NCBI RefSeq assembly: GCF_001571045.1
Contig: NZ_BCSV01000003.1
Location: forward strand, 186,001 to 250,000
Direction of reading: 5' to 3'
DNA from: Curtobacterium ammoniigenes NBRC 101786
GTDB lineage: Bacteria > Actinomycetota > Actinomycetes > Actinomycetales > Microbacteriaceae
Length of the DNA stretch: 64,000 nucleotides
Shown: one piece after another, positions 10,213-21,300 of the stretch
Numbering within the stretch: position 1 is the first letter of the stretch
Layout: each line of letters starts with the position of its first letter
Position numbers and translations under genes: made by a program
The notes under the pieces: model-generated
Databases searched by the model: none
Told to the model about the DNA's origin: nothing
Seen by the model: the letters and a program-made list of their open reading frames with translations, nothing else

Positions 10213-12867
10213 TCAGTGCGCGGCAGCCTCCCAGTTCGCACCGGTCCCGACCTGCACCTCGAGAGGCACGCGCAGGTCCGCGGCGTTCCCCATCCGGTGT
10301 CGAACGATCGCCTCGACGCTCGCTTGTTCTCCGGGCGCGACTTCGAGGATGAGTTCGTCGTGGACCTGGAGCAGCAGTCGAGATTCGAGCCCCTGCGCGT
10401 GGAGATCGGCATGCACGCCGAGCATCGCGATCTTCATGATGTCCGCCGCCGATCCTTGGATCGGTGCGTTCAACGCGGCACGCTCGGCGTTCTCTCGAAG
10501 CACCCGGTTCGGGCTCGTCAGGTCGGGGAATGGCCGACGACGGCCGAAGATGGTCTCCGTGTACCCGTCAGCACGGGCCTGCTCGACGACGTTTCGCAGA
10601 TAATCGCGGACCGCGCCGAACCGAGCGAAGTACTCGCCCATGAGCGTCCGCGCCTCTTTCTGGTCGATGCGAAGCTGCTTCGACAGGCCGAACGCGCTGA
10701 GGCCGTAGGCGAGGCCATATGACATCGCCTTCACCTTGGTGCGCATCTCCGGGGTGACATCCGCCGGGTCGACGCCGAACACGCGGGCGCCGACGAAGCG
10801 GTGCAGGTCTTCGCCGGCGCGGAACGCCTCGATGAGCCCCGGGTCTTCGGAGAGGTGCGCCATGATGCGCATCTCGATCTGCGAATAGTCGGCGGTCAGC
10901 AGCGTCGTGTACGGGGGCGCCACGGTGAACGCGGAACGGATCCGGCGCCCTTCCGCGGTCTTGACCGGGATGTTCTGGAGGTTCGGGTCGGTTGACGAGA
11001 TCCGGCCGGTGGACGTGCCCGTCTGTTCGTAGGTCGTATGGATACGTCCGTCCGTGACGGCGGTGTCGAGCGTGTCGACGATCTGCCGCAGCTTTGTCGC
11101 GTCGCGGTGCGCGAGGAGCAACCCGAGGAACGGGTGAGGATGTTGCTCTTGGAGGTCGGCCAGACTCGCCGCATCGGTGGAGTACCCGGTTTTCGTCTTC
11201 CGCGTCTTCGGCATCGCAAGCTCTGTGAAGAGCACGTCCTGGAGCTGCTTCGGCGAGCCGAGATTGACTTCGTGGCCGATCTCCGCGAACGCCTGCGACG
11301 CGAGCGAGGCTGCGCGGTCACCGAGATCGTGCGAGAGGCCCGCGAGCACGGCATGGTCGATCGCGACCCCCGTGGTCTCCATGTCTGCGAGCACGTCCAC
11401 GAGCGGCAGCTCGATGTCGTCGAGCACACGCAGCGACCCAGGATCGATTCGTGCACGGAGAGCCGTGCAGACGCGGAGCGCATACCAGGCGGACACCGCG
11501 ACCGAAGCCGGCTCGCTCTCCGGCACGAGTTGATTCGGGTCGGCCGTTGGCATCGTCTCGCCGAGCTCAGCGGAGACGAGCGCATCGAGTGGCTGCCCCT
11601 GCTTGCCGGGGTTGGCGAGCCACCCCATGGTTCGCGCGTCGCCCGCCACCCCGTTCACCGTGAATCCGGCGGACGCGAGCGCCTTGATCGTCGATTTCGC
11701 GTCGTGAACGAGCTTGCGATCGTCGCCGGCAAGCCAGGCGGCGAGCTGACCGTAGTCGTTCGCACCGCTGCCGCCCGGGACCAGGACGCACTCGTCGCGA
11801 ACCGCGATACCGATCGCGCTCAGTCGTCCGTCCACCAGCTCGACAGCCACACCCCAGCCGGCTTCCGCGCGCTCACGCGAGCGGTCGAGCCAATACCCGA
11901 GCTCTTCGTCGATGAGCGTGTGCACCGGAGGGAGCGTGACGTCAGGTGCCGCAGCGGCCGGGCTGTCGGGCTCCCCTGCCCCACGGACGAGCAGGACGCG
12001 ATCGAGCAGCGTGCGGAACTGCAGCTTGCCGAACAGTGCGCGCACGGCAGCCTCGTCAAGCGGCCGGATGCCGAGGTCAGTTGGAGCGACGGCGAGTTCG
12101 ACGTCGCGCACGAGACGGTTGAGTCGTCGGTTTCGAATTGCGCGATCCTTCTGCGCGCGAAGGTTGTTGCCCACAACCCCCTTGATCTCGTCCGCACGCT
12201 CGAGGACCGCTTCGAGCGATCCGTACTGGGTGATCCACTTGACGGCCGTCTTCTCGCCGACCTTGTCGATGCCCGACAGGTTGTCGCTGGTCTCACCGAC
12301 GAGCGCCGCAATGTCGGGGTACTGGTGCGGCTCGATGCCGTAGCGCTCGAACACCTTGTCGCGGTCGTACCGGGTCAGCTCGGACACGCCGCGAACCGAC
12401 GGGTACAGGAGGGTGACGTTGTCGTCGACGAGCTGAATCGTGTCGCGGTCACCGGAGACCACGAGCACACGGAACCCCTGTTCCGACCCTTGCTTCGACA
12501 GCGTCGCGAGGATGTCGTCGGCTTCGAAGTCCTCTTTGGTGACGGTCGTGATCCCCATGGCGTGCAGCGCTTGCTGGAGGAGCGGGATCTGTCCCTTGAA
12601 CTCCGCCGGGGTCTCCGCTCGGGTTCCCTTGTAGTCCTCATATTCCCGGGTCCGGAAGGAGAATCGCGAGATGTCGAAGGCGACCGCGAGATGCGTCGGC
12701 TGCTCCCGTTGCAGGAGCATGAGCAGCATCGAGATGAAGCCATGGATCGCGTTCGTGTGCTGGCCCTCGTCGTTGACGAAGCTGTCCACGGGCAGCGCAT
12801 AGAACGCACGAAATGCGAGGGAATGCCCGTCAATGACCATCAAGGTAGGCTGTTCGGAATCCGGCAC
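10213..12867 (-). CDS. polA: DNA polymerase I
   Basis: Repair and Okazaki-fragment-processing polymerase, 884 residues. The 5' nuclease domain fills about residues 1-300 (VIDGHSLAFRAFYALP, then GDRDTIQLV and GIDKVGEKTA). The polymerase domain starts near residue 500, with motif A DYSQIEMRIMAHL, the O-helix KVKAMSYGLAYG and motif C LLLQVHDELILEV. The middle 3'-5' exonuclease-like domain has lost the catalytic DxE: the corresponding strand reads VAVELVDG. Proofreading should therefore be absent, as is usual in mycobacterial-type PolA. Start is GTG at 12867; ATG at 12840 is possible. Divergent from the thioesterase gene. Confidence 0.97.
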   Translation of the reverse strand: MPDSEQPTLMVIDGHSLAFRAFYALPVDSFVNDEGQHTNAIHGFISMLLMLLQREQPTHLAVAFDISRFSFRTREYEDYKGTRAETPAEFKGQIPLLQQALHAMGITTVTKEDFEADDILATLSKQGSEQGFRVLVVSGDRDTIQLVDDNVTLLYPSVRGVSELTRYDRDKVFERYGIEPHQYPDIAALVGETSDNLSGIDKVGEKTAVKWITQYGSLEAVLERADEIKGVVGNNLRAQKDRAIRNRRLNRLVRDVELAVAPTDLGIRPLDEAAVRALFGKLQFRTLLDRVLLVRGAGEPDSPAAAAPDVTLPPVHTLIDEELGYWLDRSRERAEAGWGVAVELVDGRLSAIGIAVRDECVLVPGGSGANDYGQLAAWLAGDDRKLVHDAKSTIKALASAGFTVNGVAGDARTMGWLANPGKQGQPLDALVSAELGETMPTADPNQLVPESEPASVAVSAWYALRVCTALRARIDPGSLRVLDDIELPLVDVLADMETTGVAIDHAVLAGLSHDLGDRAASLASQAFAEIGHEVNLGSPKQLQDVLFTELAMPKTRKTKTGYSTDAASLADLQEQHPHPFLGLLLAHRDATKLRQIVDTLDTAVTDGRIHTTYEQTGTSTGRISSTDPNLQNIPVKTAEGRRIRSAFTVAPPYTTLLTADYSQIEMRIMAHLSEDPGLIEAFRAGEDLHRFVGARVFGVDPADVTPEMRTKVKAMSYGLAYGLSAFGLSKQLRIDQKEARTLMGEYFARFGAVRDYLRNVVEQARADGYTETIFGRRRPFPDLTSPNRVLRENAERAALNAPIQGSAADIMKIAMLGVHADLHAQGLESRLLLQVHDELILEVAPGEQASVEAIVRHRMGNAADLRVPLEVQVGTGANWEAAAH

Positions 12868-12955
12868 TCGATCAGCCTATCGAGGGCTTCCGACAGCGCT
12901 CGACGCGACCGGTGCCGTTGCCTGTCGCGGCCGGTCCCACTTCCGAAAGGCACGC

Positions 12956-13387
12956 ATGAGCGACCCCGATCTGCTCGCCGGCTCTCCGGAGGGCGTGGCG
13001 ATGCTTGCCGCCCGCGGTATGGGCGAGCTCGCCGAGAAGATGGGCATGCGGATCCTCGAGCTCAGCGCTGAGCGTGCGGTCGGGACCATCCCGGTCGCCG
13101 GGAACCGCCAGCCGATCGGACTGCTCCACGGCGGGGCGTATGTCGTTCTCGCCGAGAGTCTCGGGTCGATGGCGGCGACGGTGGCTGCCGGCCCGGGCCG
13201 CTACGCGGTGGGCATCGAGCTCAACGCGTCGCACTCGCGGAGCGCCACGGCCGGAACGGTCACCGGAACCTGCACGGCGATCCACATCGGGCGGACGCTC
13301 TGCACGCACGAGATCGTTCTCACCGATGACGACGGCAACCGCTGCTCGACGGTCCGCATCACCAATCTGCTGCGCGACGCTCGCTGA
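12956..13387 (+). CDS. Hotdog-fold (PaaI-like) thioesterase
   Basis: A 143-residue hotdog protein expected to hydrolyse acyl- or aroyl-CoA esters. The signature LLHGGAYVVLAESLGSMAA contains the HGG turn and the downstream glutamate that acts as catalytic base in PaaI/4-hydroxybenzoyl-CoA thioesterase type enzymes. The strand VGIELNASHSRSA follows, as in the family. ATG at 12956 is chosen for its GAAAGG ribosome binding site; an upstream extension of the frame is not conserved in character. One of the few plus-strand genes; it is divergent from polA and convergent with the ANTAR regulator gene. Substrate unknown. Confidence 0.88.
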   Translation: MSDPDLLAGSPEGVAMLAARGMGELAEKMGMRILELSAERAVGTIPVAGNRQPIGLLHGGAYVVLAESLGSMAATVAAGPGRYAVGIELNASHSRSATAGTVTGTCTAIHIGRTLCTHEIVLTDDDGNRCSTVRITNLLRDAR

Positions 13388-13410
13388 GTTGAACCCGTTC
13401 GACTGGCGAA

Positions 13411-14016
13411 CTACTTCTTGACGCTGAGCTGCTCGATGATCGCTTTCGCGACATCGTGCATGGTGAGTCGACGGTCCATCGACGCCTTCTGAATCCAACG
13501 GAACGCCTCCGGCTCCGTCAGACCCATTTTCTCGTTCAGGAGACCCTTCGCGCGGTCGACCAGTTTCCGGGTCTCGAAGCGCTCGACGAGGTCAGCGACC
13601 TCGGCCTCGAGGGTGATGATCTGCTGGTACCGCGACAGCGCGATCTCGATCGCTGGCAACAGGTCGTTCGGGGTGAACGGCTTGACGACGTAGGCCAGCG
13701 CGCCGGCCTCGGTCGCGCGCTCGACGAGTTCCTTCTGACTGAACGCCGTCAGCAGCACGACCGGAGCGATGTGATTCTTCGAAAGCCGCTCCGCAGCGGA
13801 GATGCCGTCGAGCTGCGGCATTTTGACATCCATGATGACGAGGTCCGGACGGAGGTCGGTCGCGAGGGCCACAGCCGTCTCGCCGTCGCCGGCCTCTCCG
13901 ACGACGTCGAACCCGTTGTCGCGGAGGATCTCGACGATGTCGAGACGGATCAGGGACTCGTCTTCAGCGACGACGACACGACGCGGGGCTGTGGCGGGTG
14001 CTTCAGAATCAGTCAC
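13411..14016 (-). CDS. pdtaR: ANTAR-domain response regulator (PdtaR type)
   Basis: A 201-residue two-component regulator that acts on RNA rather than DNA. The receiver domain (residues 12-130) has the acidic pair E18/D19, phospho-acceptor D63 (VIMDVKMPQLDG), T90 and K112. A short coiled helix leads into the C-terminal ANTAR domain (about 140-197) with RAKGLLNEKMGLTEPEAFRW, the RNA-binding three-helix bundle. In mycobacteria PdtaR is activated by the histidine kinase PdtaS and binds paired-hexaloop RNAs. No kinase gene is in this window, so the partner must be encoded elsewhere. GTG start at 14016. Confidence 0.93.
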   Translation of the reverse strand: MTDSEAPATAPRRVVVAEDESLIRLDIVEILRDNGFDVVGEAGDGETAVALATDLRPDLVIMDVKMPQLDGISAAERLSKNHIAPVVLLTAFSQKELVERATEAGALAYVVKPFTPNDLLPAIEIALSRYQQIITLEAEVADLVERFETRKLVDRAKGLLNEKMGLTEPEAFRWIQKASMDRRLTMHDVAKAIIEQLSVKK

Positions 14017-14086
14017 GGAAAAATCCTACTCTGTGCCGGTTTCGGCACGGTCGTCGCGGACGCCGCCTGTGGACGGAACCGCCGTC

Positions 14087-14171
14087 TGGTGCGAGTGGCG
14101 GGACTTGAACCCGCACGCCGTGAAGCAGAGCATTTTGAGTGCCCCGTGTCTGCCGATTCCACCACACTCGC
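14087..14171 (-). tRNA. tRNA-Leu, anticodon CAA
   Basis: Class II tRNA, 85 nt including an encoded CCA. The acceptor stem GCGAGTG (14165-14171) pairs with CACTCGC (14091-14097); the discriminator is A at 14090 and CCA is at 14087-14089. The anticodon loop CTCAAAA gives anticodon CAA, decoding UUG. The T arm is GCGGG-TTCAAGT-CCCGC, and a long variable arm lies between it and the anticodon stem. The gene sits 25 bp after the VIT1 gene stop and 70 bp before the regulator gene, all on one strand, so it may be processed from a longer transcript. Confidence 0.97.
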
Positions 14172-14196
14172 GTGACCGAAAGCGTAGCAGGGACGT

Positions 14197-15291
14197 TCAG
14201 ACGCCCGTTGTCCCGAAGAGCAGACCGAGCAGGTACGTCACCGCGGCCGCGCCGAAGCCGATAACGAGTTGCCGGACGCCGCGGCTCGCCGCAGACGCGC
14301 CACTCAGAACCCCGACAATCGCGCCGGACACGAGGAGCGCGATGCCGACCAGAACGCAGGAAACCGCGATGGCTCCCCATCCGGCCATTCCGACAAGGAA
14401 CGGAACGATCGGGATGATCGCACCGGACGCGAAGAACGCGAAGCTCGACAGCGCTGCGCGCGACCCCGTGCCGATCGCATCATTTCCGTCGGTCTCCGCG
14501 TCGGTCGGAGCGATCCGCTGCTGCAGCCCCCGCATCACCTCGGCCGCGTGGCTGATGGCGTCGGCCTCGGCCATGCCCCGCGCCCGGTACACCAGCGCGA
14601 GTTCATTCGCGTCGACATCGAGGTCGGCAAGCGCATCGTTCGCGCCGGGGTGGGGCTCGGAGGCGGCGAGCAGTTCGCGCTGCGAGCGAACGGATACATA
14701 CTCCCCCGCCCCCATCGACAACGCCCCGGCGAGCAAGCCCGCAACCCCGCCGAGCAGCACGACATGACTGTCCACTCCCGAGGCTGACAGGCCGATGATG
14801 AGCGCAAGGTTCGACACGAGGCCGTCGTTCGCACCGAAGATCGCCGCACGGAACGTCCCGGACAGCCGAGTGCGGCTGCGATTGGCGAGGCCGCGCACCA
14901 CCTCGCCGTGGATGCGCTCATCGGCCGCCATCTGCGCGGTCGCGTGCACCTCGTCGCTGTAGGGCGAGCGATCCTCGGCGCGCTGCATCAGCGCGAGTGT
15001 GAACACACCCCCGAATCGCCGGGCCAGCACTGCGAGCATCCTCGTCCGGAGGTCGCCACGTACCGGCCGCCCGACATCCGATCCGAGGAGCTCGATCCAG
15101 TGCCGCTCGTGGCGACCCTCCGCTTCCGCGAGGCCGAGCAAGATCGCCCGCTCTTCTCCGGTCTTCCGTTCGGCGAGGTTGCGGTAGACCGCTGCCTCTG
15201 CCCGCTCATCTGCCAGATAGCGACGCCAGCGACGAATCGTTGCATCGGTGCGCTCCTCCGGCTCGGAGGCGGAACGGAGATCGTCACTCAT
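14197..15291 (-). CDS. Ferritin-like / VIT1-CCC1 fusion, iron or manganese transporter
   Basis: A 364-residue two-domain protein. Residues about 15-140 form a rubrerythrin-like ferritin domain with glutamates and ExxH-like pairs (LADERAEAAVYRNLA, AEAEGRHERHW, AADERIHGEV) suited to a di-iron site. Residues about 150-364 are a VIT1/CCC1 family membrane domain with five helices, starting FRAAIFGANDGLVSNLAL and containing SMGAGEYVSVRSQREL. This architecture matches membrane-bound ferritin (MbfA)-type exporters of iron. ATG at 15291 is used because longer versions would run into the pyk coding region. Metal export during iron or oxidative stress is the family-based guess. Confidence 0.88.
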   Translation of the reverse strand: MSDDLRSASEPEERTDATIRRWRRYLADERAEAAVYRNLAERKTGEERAILLGLAEAEGRHERHWIELLGSDVGRPVRGDLRTRMLAVLARRFGGVFTLALMQRAEDRSPYSDEVHATAQMAADERIHGEVVRGLANRSRTRLSGTFRAAIFGANDGLVSNLALIIGLSASGVDSHVVLLGGVAGLLAGALSMGAGEYVSVRSQRELLAASEPHPGANDALADLDVDANELALVYRARGMAEADAISHAAEVMRGLQQRIAPTDAETDGNDAIGTGSRAALSSFAFFASGAIIPIVPFLVGMAGWGAIAVSCVLVGIALLVSGAIVGVLSGASAASRGVRQLVIGFGAAAVTYLLGLLFGTTGV

Positions 15292-15328
15292 ACGAATCCC
15301 AGGCTCCGTGAGGCCCGTCTCGCCATCG

Positions 15329-16774
15329 TCACGTTCGGACGTAAGCCGGGGCGGCCTCCGCATGCGCGTCACCGACACGGTGAACCCGGAGGTCGTTCGT
15401 GGAGCCCGGAATTCCAGGAGGCGATCCAGCCGTCACCACGACGCGGTCCCCCGGCACGGCGAGCCCGTTGCCGAGGAGCACGTCGTCGACTTGCCCGAAG
15501 AGCTCGTCGGTGTGCTTCATGCGGGGCACAAGGAACGAGCGGACCCCCCACGTCAGCGCCATCCGCCGACGCGTCGCCTCGTGCGGGGTGAACGCGATGA
15601 TCGGCAGGCCGTGGCGCAACCGCGACATCCGTCGGGCGGAGTCACCGGACTCCGTGAATACGCAGAGATACGAGGCCTCTGTGAACTCGGCGATCTCCAC
15701 CGCAGCGAGCGTGATCGCGCCACCGAGCGTGCGCGGCTTCGTCCCGAGCGGCGCGATGCGCTCGAGACCGTGGTCCTCCGTCGACTCGATGATGCGAGCC
15801 ATCGTGCGGACCGTCTGCACGGGGTATTCGCCGACGCTGGTCTCACCCGACAGCATCACCGCGTCGGCGCCGTCGAGCACCGCGTTCGCGACGTCGGAGG
15901 TCTCTGCGCGCGTCGGGATCGGGGAGGAGATCATCGACTCGAGCATCTGCGTCGCGACGATGACCGGCTTCGCCATCCGACGGCACAGTTCGACCGCGCG
16001 TTTCTGCACGATCGGCACAGCCTCGAGCGGCAACTCCACACCGAGGTCGCCGCGCGCGACCATGATCGCGTCGAACGCGTCGATGATCTCTTCGAGCGCG
16101 TCCACGGCCTGCGGCTTCTCGATCTTCGCGATCACCGGCAGACGACGGCCCTCTTCCGCCATGATCTCGCGGGCCCGATCGACATCGGACGCGTTGCGGA
16201 CGAACGAGAGCGCGATCAGGTCCGCGCCCTGGCGGATCGCCCAGCGCAGATCCGCCTCGTCCTTCTCGCTCAACGCGGGGACGTTCACGGCGACACCCGG
16301 GAGATTGATGCCCTTGTTGTTCGATACGGTGCCGGCGACGACGACCTCGGTGCGAACGCGGACACCGTCCGTGTCGAGCACCCGCAGACGTACGCGACCG
16401 TCGTCGATGAGCAGCGGATCGCCAGGCTGCACGTCGGCCGGGAGACCCTTGAACGTCGTGCCGCAGATTTCCTTCGAGCCGGGGACGTCCTCGGTCGTGA
16501 TCGTGAAGATGTCGCCGACCGCGAGATCGTGCGGACCGTCGGCGAACCGGGCCAGACGGATCTTCGGCCCCTGCAGGTCGACGAGGATCGCGACCGGCTT
16601 GCCGACCTCGTCGGAGGCGCGACGCACGTTCTCGTAGTTGGCCTCGTGAACGCTGTAGTCGCCGTGGCTCAGATTCAGGCGGGCGACATCGACGCCGGCT
16701 TCGATGATCTCCTTGACCGTCTGATAGTCGGAGGTCGCAGGGCCGAGCGTCGAAACGATCTTTGCGCGTCTCAA
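15329..16774 (-). CDS. pyk: Pyruvate kinase
   Basis: Converts phosphoenolpyruvate and ADP to pyruvate and ATP in glycolysis. Length 481, typical. The N-terminus RRAKIVSTLGPATSD, the substrate-binding ARLNLSHGDY, the signature VIAKIEKPQAVD followed by MVARGDLGVELP, and the TQMLESMI segment are intact; a C-terminal allosteric domain is present. The start is an unusual TTG at 16774, supported by AGGAAT five bases upstream and by the conserved N-terminal sequence. It lies 91 bp downstream of gltD and 37 bp before the VIT1 gene. Confidence 0.97.
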   Translation of the reverse strand: MRRAKIVSTLGPATSDYQTVKEIIEAGVDVARLNLSHGDYSVHEANYENVRRASDEVGKPVAILVDLQGPKIRLARFADGPHDLAVGDIFTITTEDVPGSKEICGTTFKGLPADVQPGDPLLIDDGRVRLRVLDTDGVRVRTEVVVAGTVSNNKGINLPGVAVNVPALSEKDEADLRWAIRQGADLIALSFVRNASDVDRAREIMAEEGRRLPVIAKIEKPQAVDALEEIIDAFDAIMVARGDLGVELPLEAVPIVQKRAVELCRRMAKPVIVATQMLESMISSPIPTRAETSDVANAVLDGADAVMLSGETSVGEYPVQTVRTMARIIESTEDHGLERIAPLGTKPRTLGGAITLAAVEIAEFTEASYLCVFTESGDSARRMSRLRHGLPIIAFTPHEATRRRMALTWGVRSFLVPRMKHTDELFGQVDDVLLGNGLAVPGDRVVVTAGSPPGIPGSTNDLRVHRVGDAHAEAAPAYVRT

Positions 16775-16865
16775 TGGATTCCTAACGTGGTGGATGTCTG
16801 GCTTCGATCGGGATGGGCCACCGGAAGCCTAGCGACTGCAGGTGGCGACTCGCGTCGAACGCCGA

Positions 16866-18315
<1,450 letters not shown>

Positions 18316-18323
<8 letters not shown>

Positions 18324-21300
18324 CGGTCACCTCCAGAATCCGGTTCCAGACGACATCGCCGTCGGGGTCGAGGCCTTCGTCGACAGCGCGCTGGCGCGTC
18401 TCCAGGACGGCCGCGTAGTCCCGCGGCAGCACCTTCACGAATCGAGCGGTCTCCTCATCGAAGTTCGCGAGGATCGAGGTCGCGAGAACAGACCCGGTTT
18501 CCGCGACGTGCCGTTCGAGGAGATCGCGAACGATCACGATGTCCGCGCTTCCGAGCGGCTCGAGCCGGAGCTCGCCCGCGGCAAGAGCTTCGGCGTTCAC
18601 CGAATCGGATGCGAGGTCGCGGACGTACGCCGTGCCTCCGGACATACCCGCGCCGAGGTTGCGCCCGGTGTCGCCGAGAATCAGCGCCAAACCGCCGGTC
18701 ATGTACTCGAGCGCATGGTCACCGACGCCCTCGGCGACCGCGGTCGCACCGGAGTTCCGCACCAGGAACCGTTCGCCGACAACGCCCGCGATGAACATCG
18801 TTCCCTGGGTCGCGCCGTACCCGATGACGTTTCCTGCGATCACGTTCTCGGCGGCAATGAACCCGGCGTCCGCGTCGGGCCGGACGATGATCGACCCACC
18901 GGACAATCCCTTGCCCACGTAGTCGTTGCTGTCGCCGAAGAGACGGAGCGTGATGCCGGCCGGCAGGAACGCGCCGAGCGACTGCCCGGCCGACCCCCGG
19001 AGCGTGATGTCGATGGTGCCATCCGGAAGCCCGTGCTCGCCATGCCGGACCGTCACCTCGTGCCCGAGCATCGTGCCGACCGCGCGCTCCGTGTTCCGGA
19101 TCGGAAGGTCGAACTCCACGGGCGTGCCGTTCTCGATCGCGTCGGCGCACGCGCGGATGAGCCCATTGTCGAAGTGCTCGTCGAGCTCATGGTCCTGTGA
19201 GCGGAGGTTCCGCCGGGGCTCGTCGTCCGGGAACTCGGGACCGTGCAGCACCGGCTCGAGGTCGAGTCCGGATGCCTTCCAGTGTGCGATTGCGCGGTCC
19301 ACATCGAGGACCTCCGCGTGCCCGATCGCCTCGTCCAGGCTGCGGAAGCCGAGCGACGCCAACAACTCTCGAACCTCTTGGGCCAGGAACTCGAAGAAGT
19401 TGACGACGAACTCCGGCTTGCCGGTGAAGCGGGCCCGGAGCTCGGGATTCTGCGTCGCGACGCCCACCGGGCAGGTGTCGAGGTGGCAGACGCGCATGAG
19501 CACGCAGCCGGACACGACGAGCGGTGCCGTGGCAAAGCCGTACTCTTCAGCACCGAGCAGCGCTGCGACCACGACGTCCCGGCCGGTCTTCATCTGACCG
19601 TCGACCTGCACGACCACGCGATCGCGCATCCCGTTCAGCATGAGCGTCTGCTGGGTCTCGGCGAGGCCGATCTCCCACGGCGTTCCGGCGTGCTTCAGCG
19701 AGTTCAGCGGGCTGGCGCCCGTGCCGCCGTCGTGACCCGACACGAGCACGACGTCAGCGAGCGCCTTGGTCACCCCAGCGGCGACCGCGCCGATCCCGGA
19801 CTGGCTCACCAGTTTGACGTGGACCCGAGCCGACGGGTTCGCTCGCTTCACGTCGAAGATGAGCTGCTTGAGGTCCTCGATGGAGTAGATGTCGTGATGC
19901 GGCGGCGGGGAGATGAGTCCGACGCCGGCGGTGGCGTGCCGAGTCCGCGCGATCCACGGGTACACCTTCTGGGGCGGGAGTTGGCCTCCTTCGCCCGGCT
20001 TCGCGCCCTGCGCCATCTTCAGCTGGATATCCGTCGCGTGCGTCAGGTACATGCTCGTCACGCCGAATCGCCCGGATGCGACCTGCTTGATCGCGCTCCG
20101 GCGCTCCGGGTCGAGCAGCCGGTCGACGTCCTCGCCACCCTCGCCCGTGTTGGAGCGCGCGCCGAGACGGTTCATCGCGATGGCGAGCGTCTCGTGCGCC
20201 TCCTTCGAGATCGAGCCATAGCTCATCGCACCGGTGTTGAAGCGCTTGACGATCTCCTCGATCGGCTCGACCTCGTCGAGCGGGATCGCCGGACGCGCTC
20301 CGGTCTTGAAGGAGAAGAGCCCGCGGAGCGTCATGAGTTCCTCGGACTGCTCATCGACGGCCTTGGAGTACTCCTTGAAAATGTCGTAGCGGCGCGCGCG
20401 GGTCGCGTGCTGCAGGCGGAAGACGGTCTGCGGATTGAACAGATGCGGTGGCCCCTCGCGGCGCCACTGGTACTCGCCGCCCGTCTGCAGTCGTTCGTGC
20501 GCGATGACCGGCCCGGCGTCCTGGTAGGCCTGCGCGTGCCGTTCGGCGTTCTCGTTCGCGACGACGTCGATTCCGACACCACCGAGGATCGAGGAGGTCC
20601 CCGTGAAGTACTGGTCGACGAACTCCTGGCTCAGCCCGACGGCCTCGAACGCCTGTGCCGCGGCGTAGCTCGACACTGTCGAGATACCCATCTTCGACAT
20701 GATCTTCAGCACGCCCTTGCCGAGCGCCTTGATCACGTTCTTCACCGCTTGCTCCGGCGTGATTCCCGTGATCAGCCCCGACCGGACGAGATACTCGCAG
20801 GTCTCCATCGCCAGGTACGGGTTGATCGCTGATGCACCGTAGCCGATCAGCGTTGCCACGTGGTGCACTTCGCGCACGTCTCCGGCCTCGACGATGAGCC
20901 CGACCTTCATGCGCTGTTCCGTGCGAATGAGGTGGTGGTGCACCGCCGCGAGCAGGAGAAGGCTCGGAACAGGCGCGAACTCCGCGTTGCCGTCTCGGTC
21001 GGAGAGCACGATGAATTGCTTGCCCGCGTCGATTGCGGCGTCGACCTCGTCGAGCACCTGCGCGATTCGCTTCTGCATCGCCTTCTTGCCCGAGTCGACG
21101 CGGTAGAGCCCCTTGATGGTGACGGCGAGATGCCGACCGCTCTTCGTCTCGAAGTGCTGGATCTTCGCGAGCTGGTCGTTGTCGATCACCGGGAAGTCGA
21201 GGACGATCTGCTTTGCATGCTCCGCGGTGGCGTCGAGCAGGTTGCGCTCCGGCCCGAGACCGAGCCCCATGCTCGTGACGACCTGCTCGCGGATCGAGTC

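Noticed and set aside
14087..14171. tRNA gene as an integration site for a mobile element
   Set aside because: No direct repeat of the tRNA end, integrase gene or composition change is visible on either side; flanking genes are core genes.
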